Assembly (NCBI GenBank): GCA_027063065.1
Contig: JAMOSO010000055.1
Location: 30,673 to 94,672 of the forward strand
Length of the DNA stretch: 64,000 bases
Source of the DNA: Planctomycetota bacterium
Lineage (GTDB): Bacteria > Planctomycetota > JAMOSO01
Direction: 5' to 3'
Shown one piece after another: positions 8,974 through 18,884 of this stretch; within the stretch, counting starts at the first letter, position 1; each line of letters begins with the position of its first letter. Both the position numbers and the translations under genes were made by a program. The notes beneath the pieces were generated by a model that was given only the letters and a program-made list of their open reading frames with translations, had not been told where the DNA came from and made no database searches.

Positions 8974-10389
8974 TTATTTTTCAATAATTGGATGCCAAGT
9001 ATCAGCTGTACAAATCTCAAAGAAATTTGCAAACTTAACACCTTTAGAAGACCCGGCAACAATAACTACCATATCATCTTCTTTTAACAATTCTTTTTTA
9101 GTGAAGTATTTAAACCCTGTGGCCATTAATTCATTAGTGGATTTAGCATCGTTATCACAGGTAGAGAATACGCCATAAGAAAGGGCTAATTCTCGCATTA
9201 CTCTTGGTGATTTAGTTACAACATAAATAGGTGTTTGACCACGGTATGCAGATAAAAAGCGTGGTGCACGACCTGTTAGTGTATCGGCGATAATAGCTTT
9301 AATAGGCATTTCACGAGTAGCTCTAGCAGCAGAATAGCAAATGTGTTCTAAAATTTTATTATCATATTGAATGTCAGTTTTTCCTGTATTAACATTGCGT
9401 TGAGGTTCAATTGATTTACAAATTGAATCCATAGTCTTTACAGCTTCAACAGGATAATCACCATAAGCTGTTTCGCCACTTAACATAATAGCATCAGTGC
9501 CATCATAAACAGCATTAGCGATATCGCTGACTTCTGCTCGTGTAGGACGAGGATTTTCAATCATTGTATGTAACATTTGTGTTGCTGTGATTACTGGTTT
9601 GCCTTTACGGCGACAAGTCTCAATAATTTTCTTTTGTACAATGGGCACTTCTTCTTGAGGTATTTCGATACCTAAGTCGCCACGGGCAACCATAATGCCA
9701 TATACTTCATCTGTAATAGAGTTGATATTTTCAACTCCTTCACGATTTTCTATTTTTGCAATAATTTTGATATCACTGTTAGCTTCATCAAGTATTTTTT
9801 GTACTTCATGCACATCAGCAGTGTTGCGTACAAAAGAGTGGGCAATAAATTCTAAGTCTTGGTCGATGGCAAATTTGATAAAATCTAAGTCCTTAGCAGA
9901 TACGCTAGGTAAATCAAATTTAGCCCCTGGAACATTAACGCTTTTTTTGTTTTTTACTACGCCACTATTTTCTGCACGACAAACAAGAACACCATTTTTT
10001 TTGTCTAAGACTTTAAATTTAGTTTCACCATCATCAATTAAAATAAAAGCGCCTACTTTTACTTCGGCGACAAAGCCATCATAATTTACGTCAAATCCTG
10101 ATTTATCACCAATGTTATGACCAATTAAAATTTCATCGCCTTCTTCAAATTTAACAGGTTCTTTGATGTCGCGAGTGCGAATTTCTGGTCCTTTAGTGTC
10201 GATTAAAATACCAATATGTTTAGAGACACTTCTAACATTTTTGATTAAAATTTTAGCTTTTTCCATCTCCATATGTGCAGTATTAAGACGTACAACGTTT
10301 ATACCCGCTTCATATAAATCTTTAATAAAGTCAATTTCACAGCGAATATCACTGATTGTAGCTACAATTTTGGTTTGTTTGATGCACAT
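8974..10389 (-). CDS. pyk: Pyruvate kinase
   Basis: The protein has 471 residues. Signatures: TKIVATISD at the N-terminus, the substrate-site RLNTAH (R34, N36), IDTKGPEIRT, AKIENREGVENI with the catalytic Lys, ARGDLGIEIP and ITATQMLHTMIENPRPTRAE. It converts PEP and ADP to pyruvate and ATP. RLNTAH in place of the common RLNFSH resembles Bacteroidota-type enzymes, as I remember them. No C-terminal PEP-utiliser-like domain is present. It is transcribed divergently from srkA across a 53-bp gap. Downstream (8915-8953) a 10-bp stem with one wobble pair and a 19-base loop may slow or end transcription before the cheX-like gene. Confidence 0.97.
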   Translation of the reverse strand: MCIKQTKIVATISDIRCEIDFIKDLYEAGINVVRLNTAHMEMEKAKILIKNVRSVSKHIGILIDTKGPEIRTRDIKEPVKFEEGDEILIGHNIGDKSGFDVNYDGFVAEVKVGAFILIDDGETKFKVLDKKNGVLVCRAENSGVVKNKKSVNVPGAKFDLPSVSAKDLDFIKFAIDQDLEFIAHSFVRNTADVHEVQKILDEANSDIKIIAKIENREGVENINSITDEVYGIMVARGDLGIEIPQEEVPIVQKKIIETCRRKGKPVITATQMLHTMIENPRPTRAEVSDIANAVYDGTDAIMLSGETAYGDYPVEAVKTMDSICKSIEPQRNVNTGKTDIQYDNKILEHICYSAARATREMPIKAIIADTLTGRAPRFLSAYRGQTPIYVVTKSPRVMRELALSYGVFSTCDNDAKSTNELMATGFKYFTKKELLKEDDMVVIVAGSSKGVKFANFFEICTADTWHPIIEK

Positions 10390-10442
10390 GTTTTAATCCT
10401 TCAAAAATTTAATATAATGAAGTTTTAATTATAACAAACTCA

Positions 10443-11465
10443 GTGCATACAGGCGAGTATTTTTTAAGTAGGTATATTTTGGATGATATAACAACAGCGG
10501 AACCAGATTTTCATCATTTGACACCCGAGGTGGTTATTTCATTGGTTGAGGGGGCTTTGGGTTGTCGTTTACGCCCTATATGCCGAAGTTTAAACTCATA
10601 TATTAATCGTGTGTATGAATTGCAACGTGATGATGGTGTAGGTTTAGTTGCTAAGTTTTATCGTCCTGGTCGGTGGGATTTTTGTGCCTTAGAGGACGAG
10701 CATAATTTTATGCGTGAACTATCCGAGGCAGAAATACCAGTAGTTGCACCATTAGAAATGGTTTTTGGTGGAACATTAGGCGAGTATAAAAATACTTTAT
10801 TTACTGTTTTTCCTAAAAAAGGTGGGCGTACACCAGATGAGTTTAATCATAAACAATGGTTAGAATTGGGTCGTTTAGTGGGTAGGACGCACGCCATTGG
10901 GGCTGGGAGTGTAGCTCATAATCGTATTAATATGTCGCCTATAACATCTACTTACGATCAATTGCAGTTTTTGTTAAATGGAAATTTTATTAGCGATGAT
11001 TTAATATCTGAGTTTGACGATTTGTTTTGTCATATTATCGATGTAATTGCTCCTGTTTTTGAGGGGCTAGAACAAATTAGAATACACGGTGATTTACATT
11101 TTGCCAATATTATACATAGACTAGATGAGGGTTATTTTTTGATTGATTTTGACGATATGTGTATGGGGCATCCCGTTCAGGATTTTTGGATGTTATTGCC
11201 TGGTTATCAAGATGAAACCCAAGCTGAGATAGAATCGTTTTTGCAAGGATATGAAACATTTAGAAATTTTGATATGCGTGGGCTTAGGTTGATAGAACCG
11301 TTGCGTATTATGCGTTATATACATTATTGTTGTTGGTGTGCCCATCAGGTGGCAGATGGTGGTTTTAATAGAATTGCTCCGGGATGGGGGACAAGGTCTT
11401 ATTGGCGTTCAGAAATTAATGATTTACAAACCCAATTAAACAGGATTAAAAATAATTTAATTTAG
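10443..11465 (+). CDS. srkA: Stress response kinase A (SrkA/YihE family)
   Basis: This 340-residue aminoglycoside-phosphotransferase-fold Ser/Thr kinase resembles E. coli SrkA: SYINRVYEL and VAKFYRPGRWD near the start, the catalytic loop HGDLHFANI (D217), the metal motif IDFDD (D235), and VQDFWMLLPG followed by a C-terminal LIEPLRIMRYIHY stretch. In E. coli SrkA counters envelope and oxidative stress signalling. The start is uncertain: GTG 10443 has no Shine-Dalgarno but lies seven bases after a possible -10 (TATAAC), whereas TTG 10479 has AGTAGG upstream. No dsbA follows, unlike enterobacteria. Confidence 0.9.
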   Translation: MHTGEYFLSRYILDDITTAEPDFHHLTPEVVISLVEGALGCRLRPICRSLNSYINRVYELQRDDGVGLVAKFYRPGRWDFCALEDEHNFMRELSEAEIPVVAPLEMVFGGTLGEYKNTLFTVFPKKGGRTPDEFNHKQWLELGRLVGRTHAIGAGSVAHNRINMSPITSTYDQLQFLLNGNFISDDLISEFDDLFCHIIDVIAPVFEGLEQIRIHGDLHFANIIHRLDEGYFLIDFDDMCMGHPVQDFWMLLPGYQDETQAEIESFLQGYETFRNFDMRGLRLIEPLRIMRYIHYCCWCAHQVADGGFNRIAPGWGTRSYWRSEINDLQTQLNRIKNNLI

Positions 11466-11551
11466 AAAAACATTAAAAACTATTTAATATTTTTTTGTGA
11501 GTTAAAATATTGTAATGTTACATTAATAAAAATTTATAGTCAGGGATAAAA

Positions 11552-13153
11552 ATGTCAGAATATAATTATCAAGAAATGTTTCAATTCTCAGCCGATAGCA
11601 CCCAATATCGTAAATTAACTAGCGATTATGTTAAAGTGATAAAATACAATGACAGGGAAGTTTTACATATTGAGCCAGAAGCTTTAGAAATATTGTCTGC
11701 TGAAGCGATGGCAGATGTGTCATTTTATTTACGTCCTGCGCATTTACAAAAATTACAAGCCGAGTTGCTCGATGTTGAAGCTAGCGAAAATGATAAATTT
11801 GTAATTGAAACAATGTTAAAAAATTCTTGTATAGCTGCCCATGGTGAATTGCCAACTTGTCAGGATACTGGTACGGCTATTGTGATGGGCAAAAAAGGTG
11901 AGGATGTATATACGGGGTGTAATGATTTGGAAGAGATTTCAAAGGGTATTTATAAAACATATCATGAGCGGAATTTACGTTATTCTCAGATTGCCCCCTT
12001 GACTATGTTCAAAGAAAAAAATACTGCCAATAATTTGCCAGCTCAAATTGATTTATATGCAACATCTGGAATGGAGTATTCGTTTTTATTTGTGGCGAAG
12101 GGCGGAGGTTCTGCCAATAAAACTTATTTATATCAAGAAACAAAAGAACTTTTAAATGAGGATAGATTGGTTAATTTTTTTAAGGCTAAAATAAAGTCTA
12201 TTGGTACAGCGGCTTGTCCTCCGTATCATTTAGCGTTTGTTATTGGCGGAACTTCAGCCGAGATGAATTTAAAAATCGTTAAATTAGCCAGTGTAGGATA
12301 TTTGGATAATTTACCGACTTCAGGAAACGAAGGCGGGCGAGCGTATCGAGACATCGAGTGGGAAGAACGGGTTTTAAAGATGTGCCAAGAAACTGGCATT
12401 GGCGCACAATTTGGAGGTAAATATTTTGCACACGATGTGCGGGTAATACGTTTGCCTCGTCATGCTGCATCTTGCCCTGTTGGTATGGGGGTTAGTTGTA
12501 GTGCCGATCGCAATATTAAAGCTAAAATAACCTCTGAAGGGTTATTTATCGAAGAGATGGAAAAAAATCCTAGCGCTTATTTGCCAGAAAAAGCTATAGA
12601 AATGCAACCTGCAATTGAAATTGATTTGGATCGTCCAATTTCAGAAGTCTTATCAGAACTGTCTAAGCACCCTATTAAAACCAGATTAAGCTTAAATGGT
12701 ACATTAATAGTAGCTAGAGATATGGCTCATGCTAAAATTAAAGAAATGCTAGATAATGGCGAGCCAATGCCAGAATATTTTAAAAATCATCCAATATATT
12801 ATGCTGGCCCAGCTAAAAAACCTGTTGATAAACCATCGGGTAGCTTTGGACCCACTACGGCTAATCGTATGGATCCTTATGTTGCGCCGTTTCAGGCTCA
12901 GGGAGGCTCAATGATAATGTTAGCTAAGGGTAACCGTGATAGTTGTGTACGTGATGCGTGTAAAACTTATGGTGGATTTTATTTGGGCTCGATAGGTGGT
13001 CCGGCGGCAATTTTAGCAGAAGAAAATATTTTAAGTATCGAGATATTAGACTTTGAAGAATTTGGGATGGAAGCAGTGCGTAAAATTAAAGTTAAAAATT
13101 TTCCTGCGTTTATAATTTGCGACGATAAGGGCAATGATTTTTTTGATGATTAA
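11552..13153 (+). CDS. fumA: Class I fumarate hydratase (4Fe-4S)
   Basis: This iron-sulfur fumarase has 533 residues and interconverts fumarate and malate. Three cluster ligands match the E. coli FumA triad with a constant offset of two: C103 (PTCQD), C222 (AACPPYH) and C316 (VSCSADRN). The alpha and beta domains are fused in one chain. AGGGA precedes the ATG. With malic enzyme and pyruvate kinase in the same window it belongs to C4 metabolism, and the oxygen-sensitive cluster suits a low-oxygen lifestyle. Its stop lies in a TTAA shared with the convergent DUF481 gene, leaving no terminator. Confidence 0.95.
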   Translation: MSEYNYQEMFQFSADSTQYRKLTSDYVKVIKYNDREVLHIEPEALEILSAEAMADVSFYLRPAHLQKLQAELLDVEASENDKFVIETMLKNSCIAAHGELPTCQDTGTAIVMGKKGEDVYTGCNDLEEISKGIYKTYHERNLRYSQIAPLTMFKEKNTANNLPAQIDLYATSGMEYSFLFVAKGGGSANKTYLYQETKELLNEDRLVNFFKAKIKSIGTAACPPYHLAFVIGGTSAEMNLKIVKLASVGYLDNLPTSGNEGGRAYRDIEWEERVLKMCQETGIGAQFGGKYFAHDVRVIRLPRHAASCPVGMGVSCSADRNIKAKITSEGLFIEEMEKNPSAYLPEKAIEMQPAIEIDLDRPISEVLSELSKHPIKTRLSLNGTLIVARDMAHAKIKEMLDNGEPMPEYFKNHPIYYAGPAKKPVDKPSGSFGPTTANRMDPYVAPFQAQGGSMIMLAKGNRDSCVRDACKTYGGFYLGSIGGPAAILAEENILSIEILDFEEFGMEAVRKIKVKNFPAFIICDDKGNDFFDD

Positions 13154-14217
13154 AACGAGTATTTAACACCAAAAATTAGGCGTTTATCATGTTTGGTGAT
13201 ACTTTCAGAAGTGCTAGATTCATAATCGTAAATATGGGTAATATTTAAAATCCAATCTTCGATTAGGATAGTGTCTAATGAAATTTCATTGCGTGAAAAT
13301 GTTTTATGTGTTTTTGTAGTGCGATTGCTATAAAAATTATCTGCTAAGGATATGCGTTGGTTTAATTTAAAAGAAATATCTATGCCCAAGCGTGTGGTTG
13401 TTTCTTTACTATTATTAAAGTCTTTTTGATTTTTATGTAAATAAGACAATCCAATATCGCTGGATAGTTTAAAGTTTTTAGAATTAAAAAATCTAAAGCC
13501 ACTACCACCACTGGATATACTTTTTAGTTTCATACTTGTAAATTTATCGTTAGATAATTCTTCACTGGCAAATGTAAATATTTTTGTGTTTAAATTATAT
13601 TCGTATTTGCCAAATAAAAAGTTATTGCTTGCTGTTGTTTGGTTTTCTTCTTTGGCAAATTCACCGCGATATTTTACAGCGATTGAGGCGTGCTTTAAAT
13701 CGCGTTTAAATTCAGTCGCAAAATCAAAATTTCTGCGATTAGTATTGCCAGAACTGTAATTTCCGCCAGCTAATAGGTAGCCACACCATTTGCTAGTATC
13801 TGCATTTATGGCTTTAATTTCGCTGATAGCGTTGGGAAGGTAAGGTGTGTCTTTGATTTTTGGATTGTCTGTATTTAAGTTAAGTAATTTTGGTATCCAA
13901 TATAAGTTAGTTTCCCAAAAAGGTTTTGGCAACGGTTTGTTTAAATAAATACCACCATCATTGTCGGGCTTTAGTGCTATATTTGAGATACTGCCGTCTT
14001 TCCACAAAATTTGTTGTGGTTTAGTTGTATTGATGGATAAAATTTTTGTGGCGTCAATTTTTAATATACCAGCATAATTAGTTTTAATTTTTAGTTGCTC
14101 ATTAATTAAGTTTATAATTTTGCCTGTTATTTTATCACCATTTTCTAAAACTATGTTATCGGCAAAAGTAGCTTGAGTGATACTAAACATGCAAGCTAAT
14201 ATGCAAATAAAGCGCAT
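13150..14217 (-). CDS. DUF481 outer-membrane protein
   Basis: This 355-residue exported protein has an N-terminal signal peptide with likely cleavage after about residue 19 (ATFA-DN). Residues 20-80 resemble a small beta domain ([10 protein letters not shown]...), and the C-terminal two thirds are alternating aromatic and polar beta strands ending in Phe (GVKYSF), as expected of an outer-membrane barrel. The pattern matches DUF481 (YdiY-like, salt-induced outer-membrane proteins). The substrate is unknown. Its ATG overlaps the HAD-phosphatase stop by one base, so the two are translationally coupled. Confidence 0.75.
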   Translation of the reverse strand: MRFICILACMFSITQATFADNIVLENGDKITGKIINLINEQLKIKTNYAGILKIDATKILSINTTKPQQILWKDGSISNIALKPDNDGGIYLNKPLPKPFWETNLYWIPKLLNLNTDNPKIKDTPYLPNAISEIKAINADTSKWCGYLLAGGNYSSGNTNRRNFDFATEFKRDLKHASIAVKYRGEFAKEENQTTASNNFLFGKYEYNLNTKIFTFASEELSNDKFTSMKLKSISSGGSGFRFFNSKNFKLSSDIGLSYLHKNQKDFNNSKETTTRLGIDISFKLNQRISLADNFYSNRTTKTHKTFSRNEISLDTILIEDWILNITHIYDYESSTSESITKHDKRLIFGVKYSF

Positions 14218-14864
14218 TACTTATTTTGGTACCAATCTTCCAAATTTTGAACTACTTCGTCTGCTTGACTTGTATCTTGCTCAAATGCCCCTGGTATTTT
14301 GATAGCTACACAGTACATACCAGCTTTTTTTGCAGATATAATGCCTACGGTAGAATCTTCAAAGACAATGCAGTCTTTAGGATCAACGCCAATTTTTTTG
14401 GCAGCGTATAGATATGGGGTAGGGGCGGGTTTGCCATCTGGATAATCTTCTGTTCCAAGATAAAATTGAATATTTTTTTCGACATTTAGGACTTTAACAA
14501 ACTTTGCCAAATGTTGACGTGGAGAACCAGATACGATGGCTACAGGAATATCACTACTTAATTTTTGTAAAACTTCTTTAGAACCATCAATTATAAACGC
14601 ACTAGGTTGTTGGCGTTTAATATCCTCAAAGTGTTTAGTTAATTTGTTGTCTAATTCTTCTTCGCCAATTGCGGCACCTGGGTAGCGTTTTATGATGTTT
14701 TGATAAACGGTTGACCATGCGTATCCGTATGTTAAATTCATAGAGAGTTCGTCAGATATTGTAATGCCCAATTCATCTAATGCTAAGCGTAAGGATATGG
14801 CATAGACCCGTTCGCTATTAACTAATGTTCCATCCATATCAAATAGGGCAGCTTTGAATCTCAT
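14217..14864 (-). CDS. HAD-superfamily phosphatase (beta-phosphoglucomutase-like)
   Basis: This protein of 215 residues has a complete HAD core: DMDGTLV (D9 nucleophile, D11), a helical cap (about 16-85), the Thr/Ser motif AIVSGSPR, the Lys region GKPAPTPYL, and the Asp motif FEDSTVGI. This subgroup includes phosphoglycolate phosphatases, beta-phosphoglucomutases and 2-deoxyglucose-6-phosphatases. GKPAPxxYL and FEDSxxG are typical of the sugar-phosphate members, but the substrate cannot be read from sequence. It lies between the exonuclease gene, 12 bases away, and the DUF481 gene. Confidence 0.85.
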   Translation of the reverse strand: MRFKAALFDMDGTLVNSERVYAISLRLALDELGITISDELSMNLTYGYAWSTVYQNIIKRYPGAAIGEEELDNKLTKHFEDIKRQQPSAFIIDGSKEVLQKLSSDIPVAIVSGSPRQHLAKFVKVLNVEKNIQFYLGTEDYPDGKPAPTPYLYAAKKIGVDPKDCIVFEDSTVGIISAKKAGMYCVAIKIPGAFEQDTSQADEVVQNLEDWYQNK

Positions 14865-14876
14865 ATTTTTTTCCAG

Positions 14877-15500
14877 TTAAAAAAGTGACATTTGTTTGGC
14901 CTCAATGGCCTTTTTGTTTTTCTTTGGTTTGTAATGCTTGATTTTAATTAGCTCTGCCACGCATCTGCCAGTTGCTTCAACATCGGCTAAGGCATTGTGA
15001 GCATTGGCAAATGTAGTGCCAAATAGATGTTGGTGTAATTCGCTTAAAGTGGGGTTTTTAATGCGGTCACCAAAATTGCCTGCTTTTAGTTGGCAAAGCT
15101 CTTTTGTCTCTGTCATGGTATCGTAAGTGGTGCTTGGTAAAAAATCTTGATTGCGTCCAACGCGCAAAAATTCATTTTGTAATACACGTTTGTCAAATTC
15201 AATATTATGTGCTATGGCAATGTCTGCATCTTTAAATAGTTGTGCTATCGATGCTGCGTGATAGACAAAAGGTTCTTTTTCTATCACAGTTTCGTCGCTG
15301 ATTCCATGAACTTCAGTGCATGATTCTGGTATGTGAATAGGAGGCTTTATTAACATATCATACTCTTGTAGTTTAGTTAGTTCTTGTTTCTTGTATTCAT
15401 AAATAATGGCAGCAAATTGGCAGACGTAAGGTTGTTTTTCTATGGGACCACCAGCATTTACTAGACCAGTTGTTTCTGTATCAAATATTATAATTTTCAT
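14877..15500 (-). CDS. DEDDh 3'-5' exonuclease (DnaQ-like) with C-terminal clamp motif
   Basis: This 207-residue exonuclease of the DEDDh class shows FDTETTG (D7, E9), HNIEFDKRVL (Exo II Asp) and HNALADVEAT (Exo III His and Asp). It hydrolyses DNA or RNA from the 3' end. The last five residues are QMSLF, which fits the consensus QxxLF-type beta-sliding-clamp-binding peptide, and they sit at the end of a basic, lysine-rich tail, as expected for a docking motif. This argues for proofreading or repair rather than RNA turnover. It could be the replicative epsilon subunit or an accessory exonuclease. Confidence 0.88.
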   Translation of the reverse strand: MKIIIFDTETTGLVNAGGPIEKQPYVCQFAAIIYEYKKQELTKLQEYDMLIKPPIHIPESCTEVHGISDETVIEKEPFVYHAASIAQLFKDADIAIAHNIEFDKRVLQNEFLRVGRNQDFLPSTTYDTMTETKELCQLKAGNFGDRIKNPTLSELHQHLFGTTFANAHNALADVEATGRCVAELIKIKHYKPKKNKKAIEAKQMSLF

Positions 15501-15567
15501 TTTATTATTATAAAAAAAAGGGCTAATTTTTTACAGCTTAAAATTGCTAAGCTTATGATATTTATCT

Positions 15568-16404
15568 CTATAATCGTGATGCGTGGGGAGGTTGTCCAGT
15601 ATATTGCTTAAATACTCTTATAAAATAGCTTGGATCAACATATCCAGAGGCAAATGATATTTCGGCAATACTTAAAGAGTAATCTTTTAGTAATTCTTGA
15701 GCGTAATTGATTCTAATTTTTGTAATATATTTATTAATTGGTATTCCCATTTTTTTGCTAAAGCTTTGCGATAAATATTCAGGGTTACATTCAATTCTTT
15801 TGGCAATTTTATGGACATTGATATCAGTATCGTAAAATTCTGATTTAATGATATTTAGGCATTGCTCAACTTTAGTATATTTTTGAGGATATATTAAACT
15901 ATGTTTAAGCATTTTTAAAAAATTAATTAATAGATTTTGTTGTATATCTTGGGCATTATCTTGTAATCCCCAGTAAATAATATCATTTAAGTATACAATT
16001 CCATTTGAAGTTACAATTTTATTGGTAAAAACAGGGGTTTTTACTTGGGGTTTATTTGGAGTTTGCATTATAAAAGATGAACCAACTTGCAAACCAATAG
16101 AAATTAATAAATTAGCAGAGTTATCTTGTTTATCTATATGTTTTAAGTGGTGTGTTTTTGCCGGTATAATACAAAATTCACCGGCTTTAATTTCGATACA
16201 ATTATTTGCAAATTGATATTTGGAACTTCCATATATTTGATAAATTAATTCTGGCGTATAGTGGAATGCCATGGGATGAGCCGATTCTTGATTAGGATTA
16301 GAATTTGGTATATGCAAATAATAGTTTTTTGTTTTAATTGATAATATGGCTTCAGTAACATATTTTAAAGCTAAGTCTTGAGTAAATAATTGATTATTTG
16401 GCAT
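15568..16404 (-). CDS. AraC-family transcriptional regulator
   Basis: This 278-residue protein has an N-terminal cupin-like sensing domain (HPMAFHYTPEL, a PAKTHHLKHID histidine-rich strand) and two C-terminal helix-turn-helix motifs (HKIAKRIECNPEYLSQSFSK; AEISFASGYVDPSYFIRVFK). It overlaps the dehydrogenase gene by 11 bases, so regulator and enzyme are one transcript. Such sugar-binding AraC proteins usually control carbohydrate genes, so the operon itself or a linked locus is the likely target. The inducer is unknown. Confidence 0.88.
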   Translation of the reverse strand: MPNNQLFTQDLALKYVTEAILSIKTKNYYLHIPNSNPNQESAHPMAFHYTPELIYQIYGSSKYQFANNCIEIKAGEFCIIPAKTHHLKHIDKQDNSANLLISIGLQVGSSFIMQTPNKPQVKTPVFTNKIVTSNGIVYLNDIIYWGLQDNAQDIQQNLLINFLKMLKHSLIYPQKYTKVEQCLNIIKSEFYDTDINVHKIAKRIECNPEYLSQSFSKKMGIPINKYITKIRINYAQELLKDYSLSIAEISFASGYVDPSYFIRVFKQYTGQPPHASRL

Positions 16405-17308
16405 TTATCGCTAGCTCTTGTATGTAATCGTCTAAATAGTATTTATTTACAGCTGATGTATGTGGCATTATAAATACATTTGACATATCCCATAATTTAT
16501 TTGATTGAGATAAGGGTTCTTGTTCAAAAACATCTAGCCCAGCCCCAGCTATTTGTTTGTTTTGTAATGCCCAAATTAGATTACTTTCTTGATAACAGTT
16601 GCCACGCCCAATGTTATATAAATACGCACTAGATTTCATCATTGTAAAATGTTTTTTTGTAATGATATGTTTGGTCTCATCACCGCTTGGTAAAATACAA
16701 ATTAAGCTATCGGCTTTGTGTAAATGTTTATCTAGCTGATTTGGATGGATGATGAAGTCGGCGTTATTGTCAAGTTGGTTATTTCTGCAAGAACGTTTAA
16801 TACCTGTTATCGTTGCCCCCATTGCTTTAAGTAATTTAGCGCAAGCTCTGCCAATTGCACCGTATCCTAATATAAAATGGTGTGCATTTCCCAATCTATT
16901 AGTATTAGATAATAAATCACGAGCAAATTGTTTTTTAGATTGAGCTTGTTGTAATAGTGCTAAATTACGACTATGCCATAACATCATTGCTAAAAGCGAT
17001 TCGGCCATAATTTTTCCCTGAAAATGGCCGTGGTGGATTTTGATTCTGTCATTTTTAGCAATCCAATCATCACCTGCGGCAGGAGTATAAATATCTTTTA
17101 AATTGGTAGCTATTTCATACCAGTGAGGTTTAAATAACCAAGTTATCAATGTGGTTGTATTGGGTAAGTGCAATAATAAGTCATCCTCATTTTGACAAAA
17201 GATAAGATTGTCAAATAATAGATTTAGTTGTTTAAAATGCCTTTCTTTGGCATTGAAGGCGTCTATTTTACTTTTTATGTATAGGATTGTCTTTTGTTGA
17301 TTGTTCAT
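16394..17308 (-). CDS. D-isomer-specific 2-hydroxyacid dehydrogenase
   Basis: This protein of 304 residues has the NAD-binding loop ILGYGAIGRACAK in the middle, the catalytic Arg in YNIGRGNC, the Glu in FEQEPL and the His in MPHTSAV, a complete R-E-H triad. The order and the N-terminal half resemble GhrA-type glyoxylate/hydroxypyruvate reductases. It should reduce a 2-keto acid with NAD(P)H. It overlaps the upstream unknown gene by 41 bases and the downstream AraC gene by 11, a tight three-gene unit. Confidence 0.85.
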   Translation of the reverse strand: MNNQQKTILYIKSKIDAFNAKERHFKQLNLLFDNLIFCQNEDDLLLHLPNTTTLITWLFKPHWYEIATNLKDIYTPAAGDDWIAKNDRIKIHHGHFQGKIMAESLLAMMLWHSRNLALLQQAQSKKQFARDLLSNTNRLGNAHHFILGYGAIGRACAKLLKAMGATITGIKRSCRNNQLDNNADFIIHPNQLDKHLHKADSLICILPSGDETKHIITKKHFTMMKSSAYLYNIGRGNCYQESNLIWALQNKQIAGAGLDVFEQEPLSQSNKLWDMSNVFIMPHTSAVNKYYLDDYIQELAINAK

Positions 17309-17876
17309 AATGCTTTTGATTTTGACCTAAGAAACGTATTGTAATTTGTTTTAATGTGGGATTAATATTTAACAGAGACATAACTTTATAGCAGGCTATT
17401 AATTCTGGAGTTACATCTTTGGGGGGATATATAACATCTAAAGAGGTCCCATTTTTGTCTATTAATGTAACTTTATATCCACTTTTATTATTTGGATATG
17501 TTATTTGTGTGATTGTATATATAGTAGCATTATGGCTCTCAAATGGCTTGTTGCTGATGTTTGGCGTGTAAGAATTGTTATCTATACCTAAATAAGAGCT
17601 TATTTCAGTCAGCGATTTTGCAGAAATGTTTAATGATTGTTGCATAAGATAGTCTAATTTATTAAGCCTTTGTTGAGGTGGCATCTTTGCAAAGTGTTTT
17701 ATTTGATTCCATATTTCATTGTTAGGCGAAAGTCCTATGGATGATTTTATGTTTAATTTTATATTTTTAATATGCGGTGGTATTTCAAAGATTGTTAAAT
17801 GCATACCGCCAGTATTTATTAGATATAGAAATACTACAATATGTAAAAAAATAGATATAATAATTGTGCGTTTCAT
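17268..17876 (-). CDS. Hypothetical membrane-anchored protein
   Basis: I do not recognise this 202-residue protein. Residues about 4-21 form one hydrophobic segment after a basic start (MKRT), so it is a signal anchor; the rest is polar, Asn- and Lys-rich and probably periplasmic. A stretch near 40-100 is alpha-helical with repeated Leu/Ile; 110-150 looks beta-rich. No catalytic motif is apparent. It leads the operon with the 2-hydroxyacid dehydrogenase and AraC regulator, overlapping the former by 41 bases, and is divergent from nadC. Confidence 0.6.
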   Translation of the reverse strand: MKRTIIISIFLHIVVFLYLINTGGMHLTIFEIPPHIKNIKLNIKSSIGLSPNNEIWNQIKHFAKMPPQQRLNKLDYLMQQSLNISAKSLTEISSYLGIDNNSYTPNISNKPFESHNATIYTITQITYPNNKSGYKVTLIDKNGTSLDVIYPPKDVTPELIACYKVMSLLNINPTLKQITIRFLGQNQKHYEQSTKDNPIHKK

Positions 17877-17933
17877 TTTTAATATTGTAACATTTGGCAG
17901 ATTGAGGTCTATTTTTTTCGCATGGATAATAAT

Positions 17934-17957
17934 AGAATAAGCATATATACTTATTCT
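17934..17957. promoter_or_regulatory. Inverted repeat upstream of nadC (possible operator)
   Basis: AGAATAAG (17934-17941) and CTTATTCT (17950-17957) are perfect inverted 8-mers separated by eight bases, in the 104-bp divergent gap 24 bases before the nadC start. Size and symmetry suit a dimeric repressor site. Which regulator binds is unknown; NAD-gene repressors are an obvious guess. Confidence 0.4.
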
Positions 17958-17980
17958 TTACATTAAATTATTGAGATAAT

Positions 17981-18871
17981 ATGAATATACAATTAAATAA
18001 GATAACAAAAGACAAGGCGGAAAAATTAATACATCAATTATTTATATCAGATTTAAAAATAGATGTAGGTGATGGAGATATTACTAGCAAATCTTTAAAC
18101 GTTACATATCCAATGACGGGTAAATTTGTGGCTAAGGACTGCGGAATTATATCTGGAGTTGATGCTTCAGTTTCATTTATCCAAAAATATTATCCTAATA
18201 TTACTTTCAAAGCTAATAATCAAGATGGTGATGATATTAAATACGGTGATATTATAGCAACTATATCAGGTACCGCCGCAGATGTTTTAACTTTAGAAAG
18301 AACATTATTAAATATGATGCAACATCTAAGTGGCGTAGCTACTCAAACAAAACAATTGCTAAATCTCTGCCGAGGCACTAAAGTTCAGGTGGTTGATACA
18401 CGTAAAACTTTGCCAGGTATGCGCGGTATTCAAAAATACGCTATGCTTTGTGGTGGGGGCAGTAACCATAGAATAGGCTTATATGATATGGTGTTAATTA
18501 AAGATAATCATTTGGCATCAATTAAACAGACAAACCCAAAAGATTTTATTACAGAAGCTATTATGCGTAGTCGCAGTAACATACCTAAGCATATTAAGAT
18601 TATGGTGGAGGTAGAATCTATTGAAGGGATGTTAGAAGCTGCTAAAGCAAAGGCCGATTATATTATGTTAGATAATATGGATGTGCCTACTATGATAAAA
18701 GCTGTTAATAAATTAAAGTTCGAGTTTGGTAATAGTCGACCAAAATTAGAGGCTTCAGGTAATATAAATTTACAAACTATAGCAGAAGTAGCTAAAACTG
18801 GTGTTGATAGGATTTCCGTTGGATCAATTACGCATAGCGTAAAAGCATTTGATATTTCTTTGAAATTTTAA
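17981..18871 (+). CDS. nadC: Quinolinate phosphoribosyltransferase NadC
   Basis: This 296-residue type II phosphoribosyltransferase converts quinolinate and PRPP to nicotinate mononucleotide, CO2 and PPi. Signature motifs are DVGDGDITS, the substrate-binding DTRKTLPGMR, GGGSNHRIGLYD and VLIKDNH, then KVEVES-like IMVEVES and EASGNI near the C-terminus. NadA and NadB are not nearby. The distant FAD flavoprotein at 51964 is not NadB by length or neighbours. nadC is monocistronic, with a hairpin shared with pilC just downstream. Confidence 0.96.
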   Translation: MNIQLNKITKDKAEKLIHQLFISDLKIDVGDGDITSKSLNVTYPMTGKFVAKDCGIISGVDASVSFIQKYYPNITFKANNQDGDDIKYGDIIATISGTAADVLTLERTLLNMMQHLSGVATQTKQLLNLCRGTKVQVVDTRKTLPGMRGIQKYAMLCGGGSNHRIGLYDMVLIKDNHLASIKQTNPKDFITEAIMRSRSNIPKHIKIMVEVESIEGMLEAAKAKADYIMLDNMDVPTMIKAVNKLKFEFGNSRPKLEASGNINLQTIAEVAKTGVDRISVGSITHSVKAFDISLKF

Positions 18872-18884
18872 TTTGCATTATTTT

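Noticed and set aside
9695-10084. 129-codon plus-strand frame inside pyruvate kinase
   Set aside because: Antisense shadow of pyk; no recognisable motifs.
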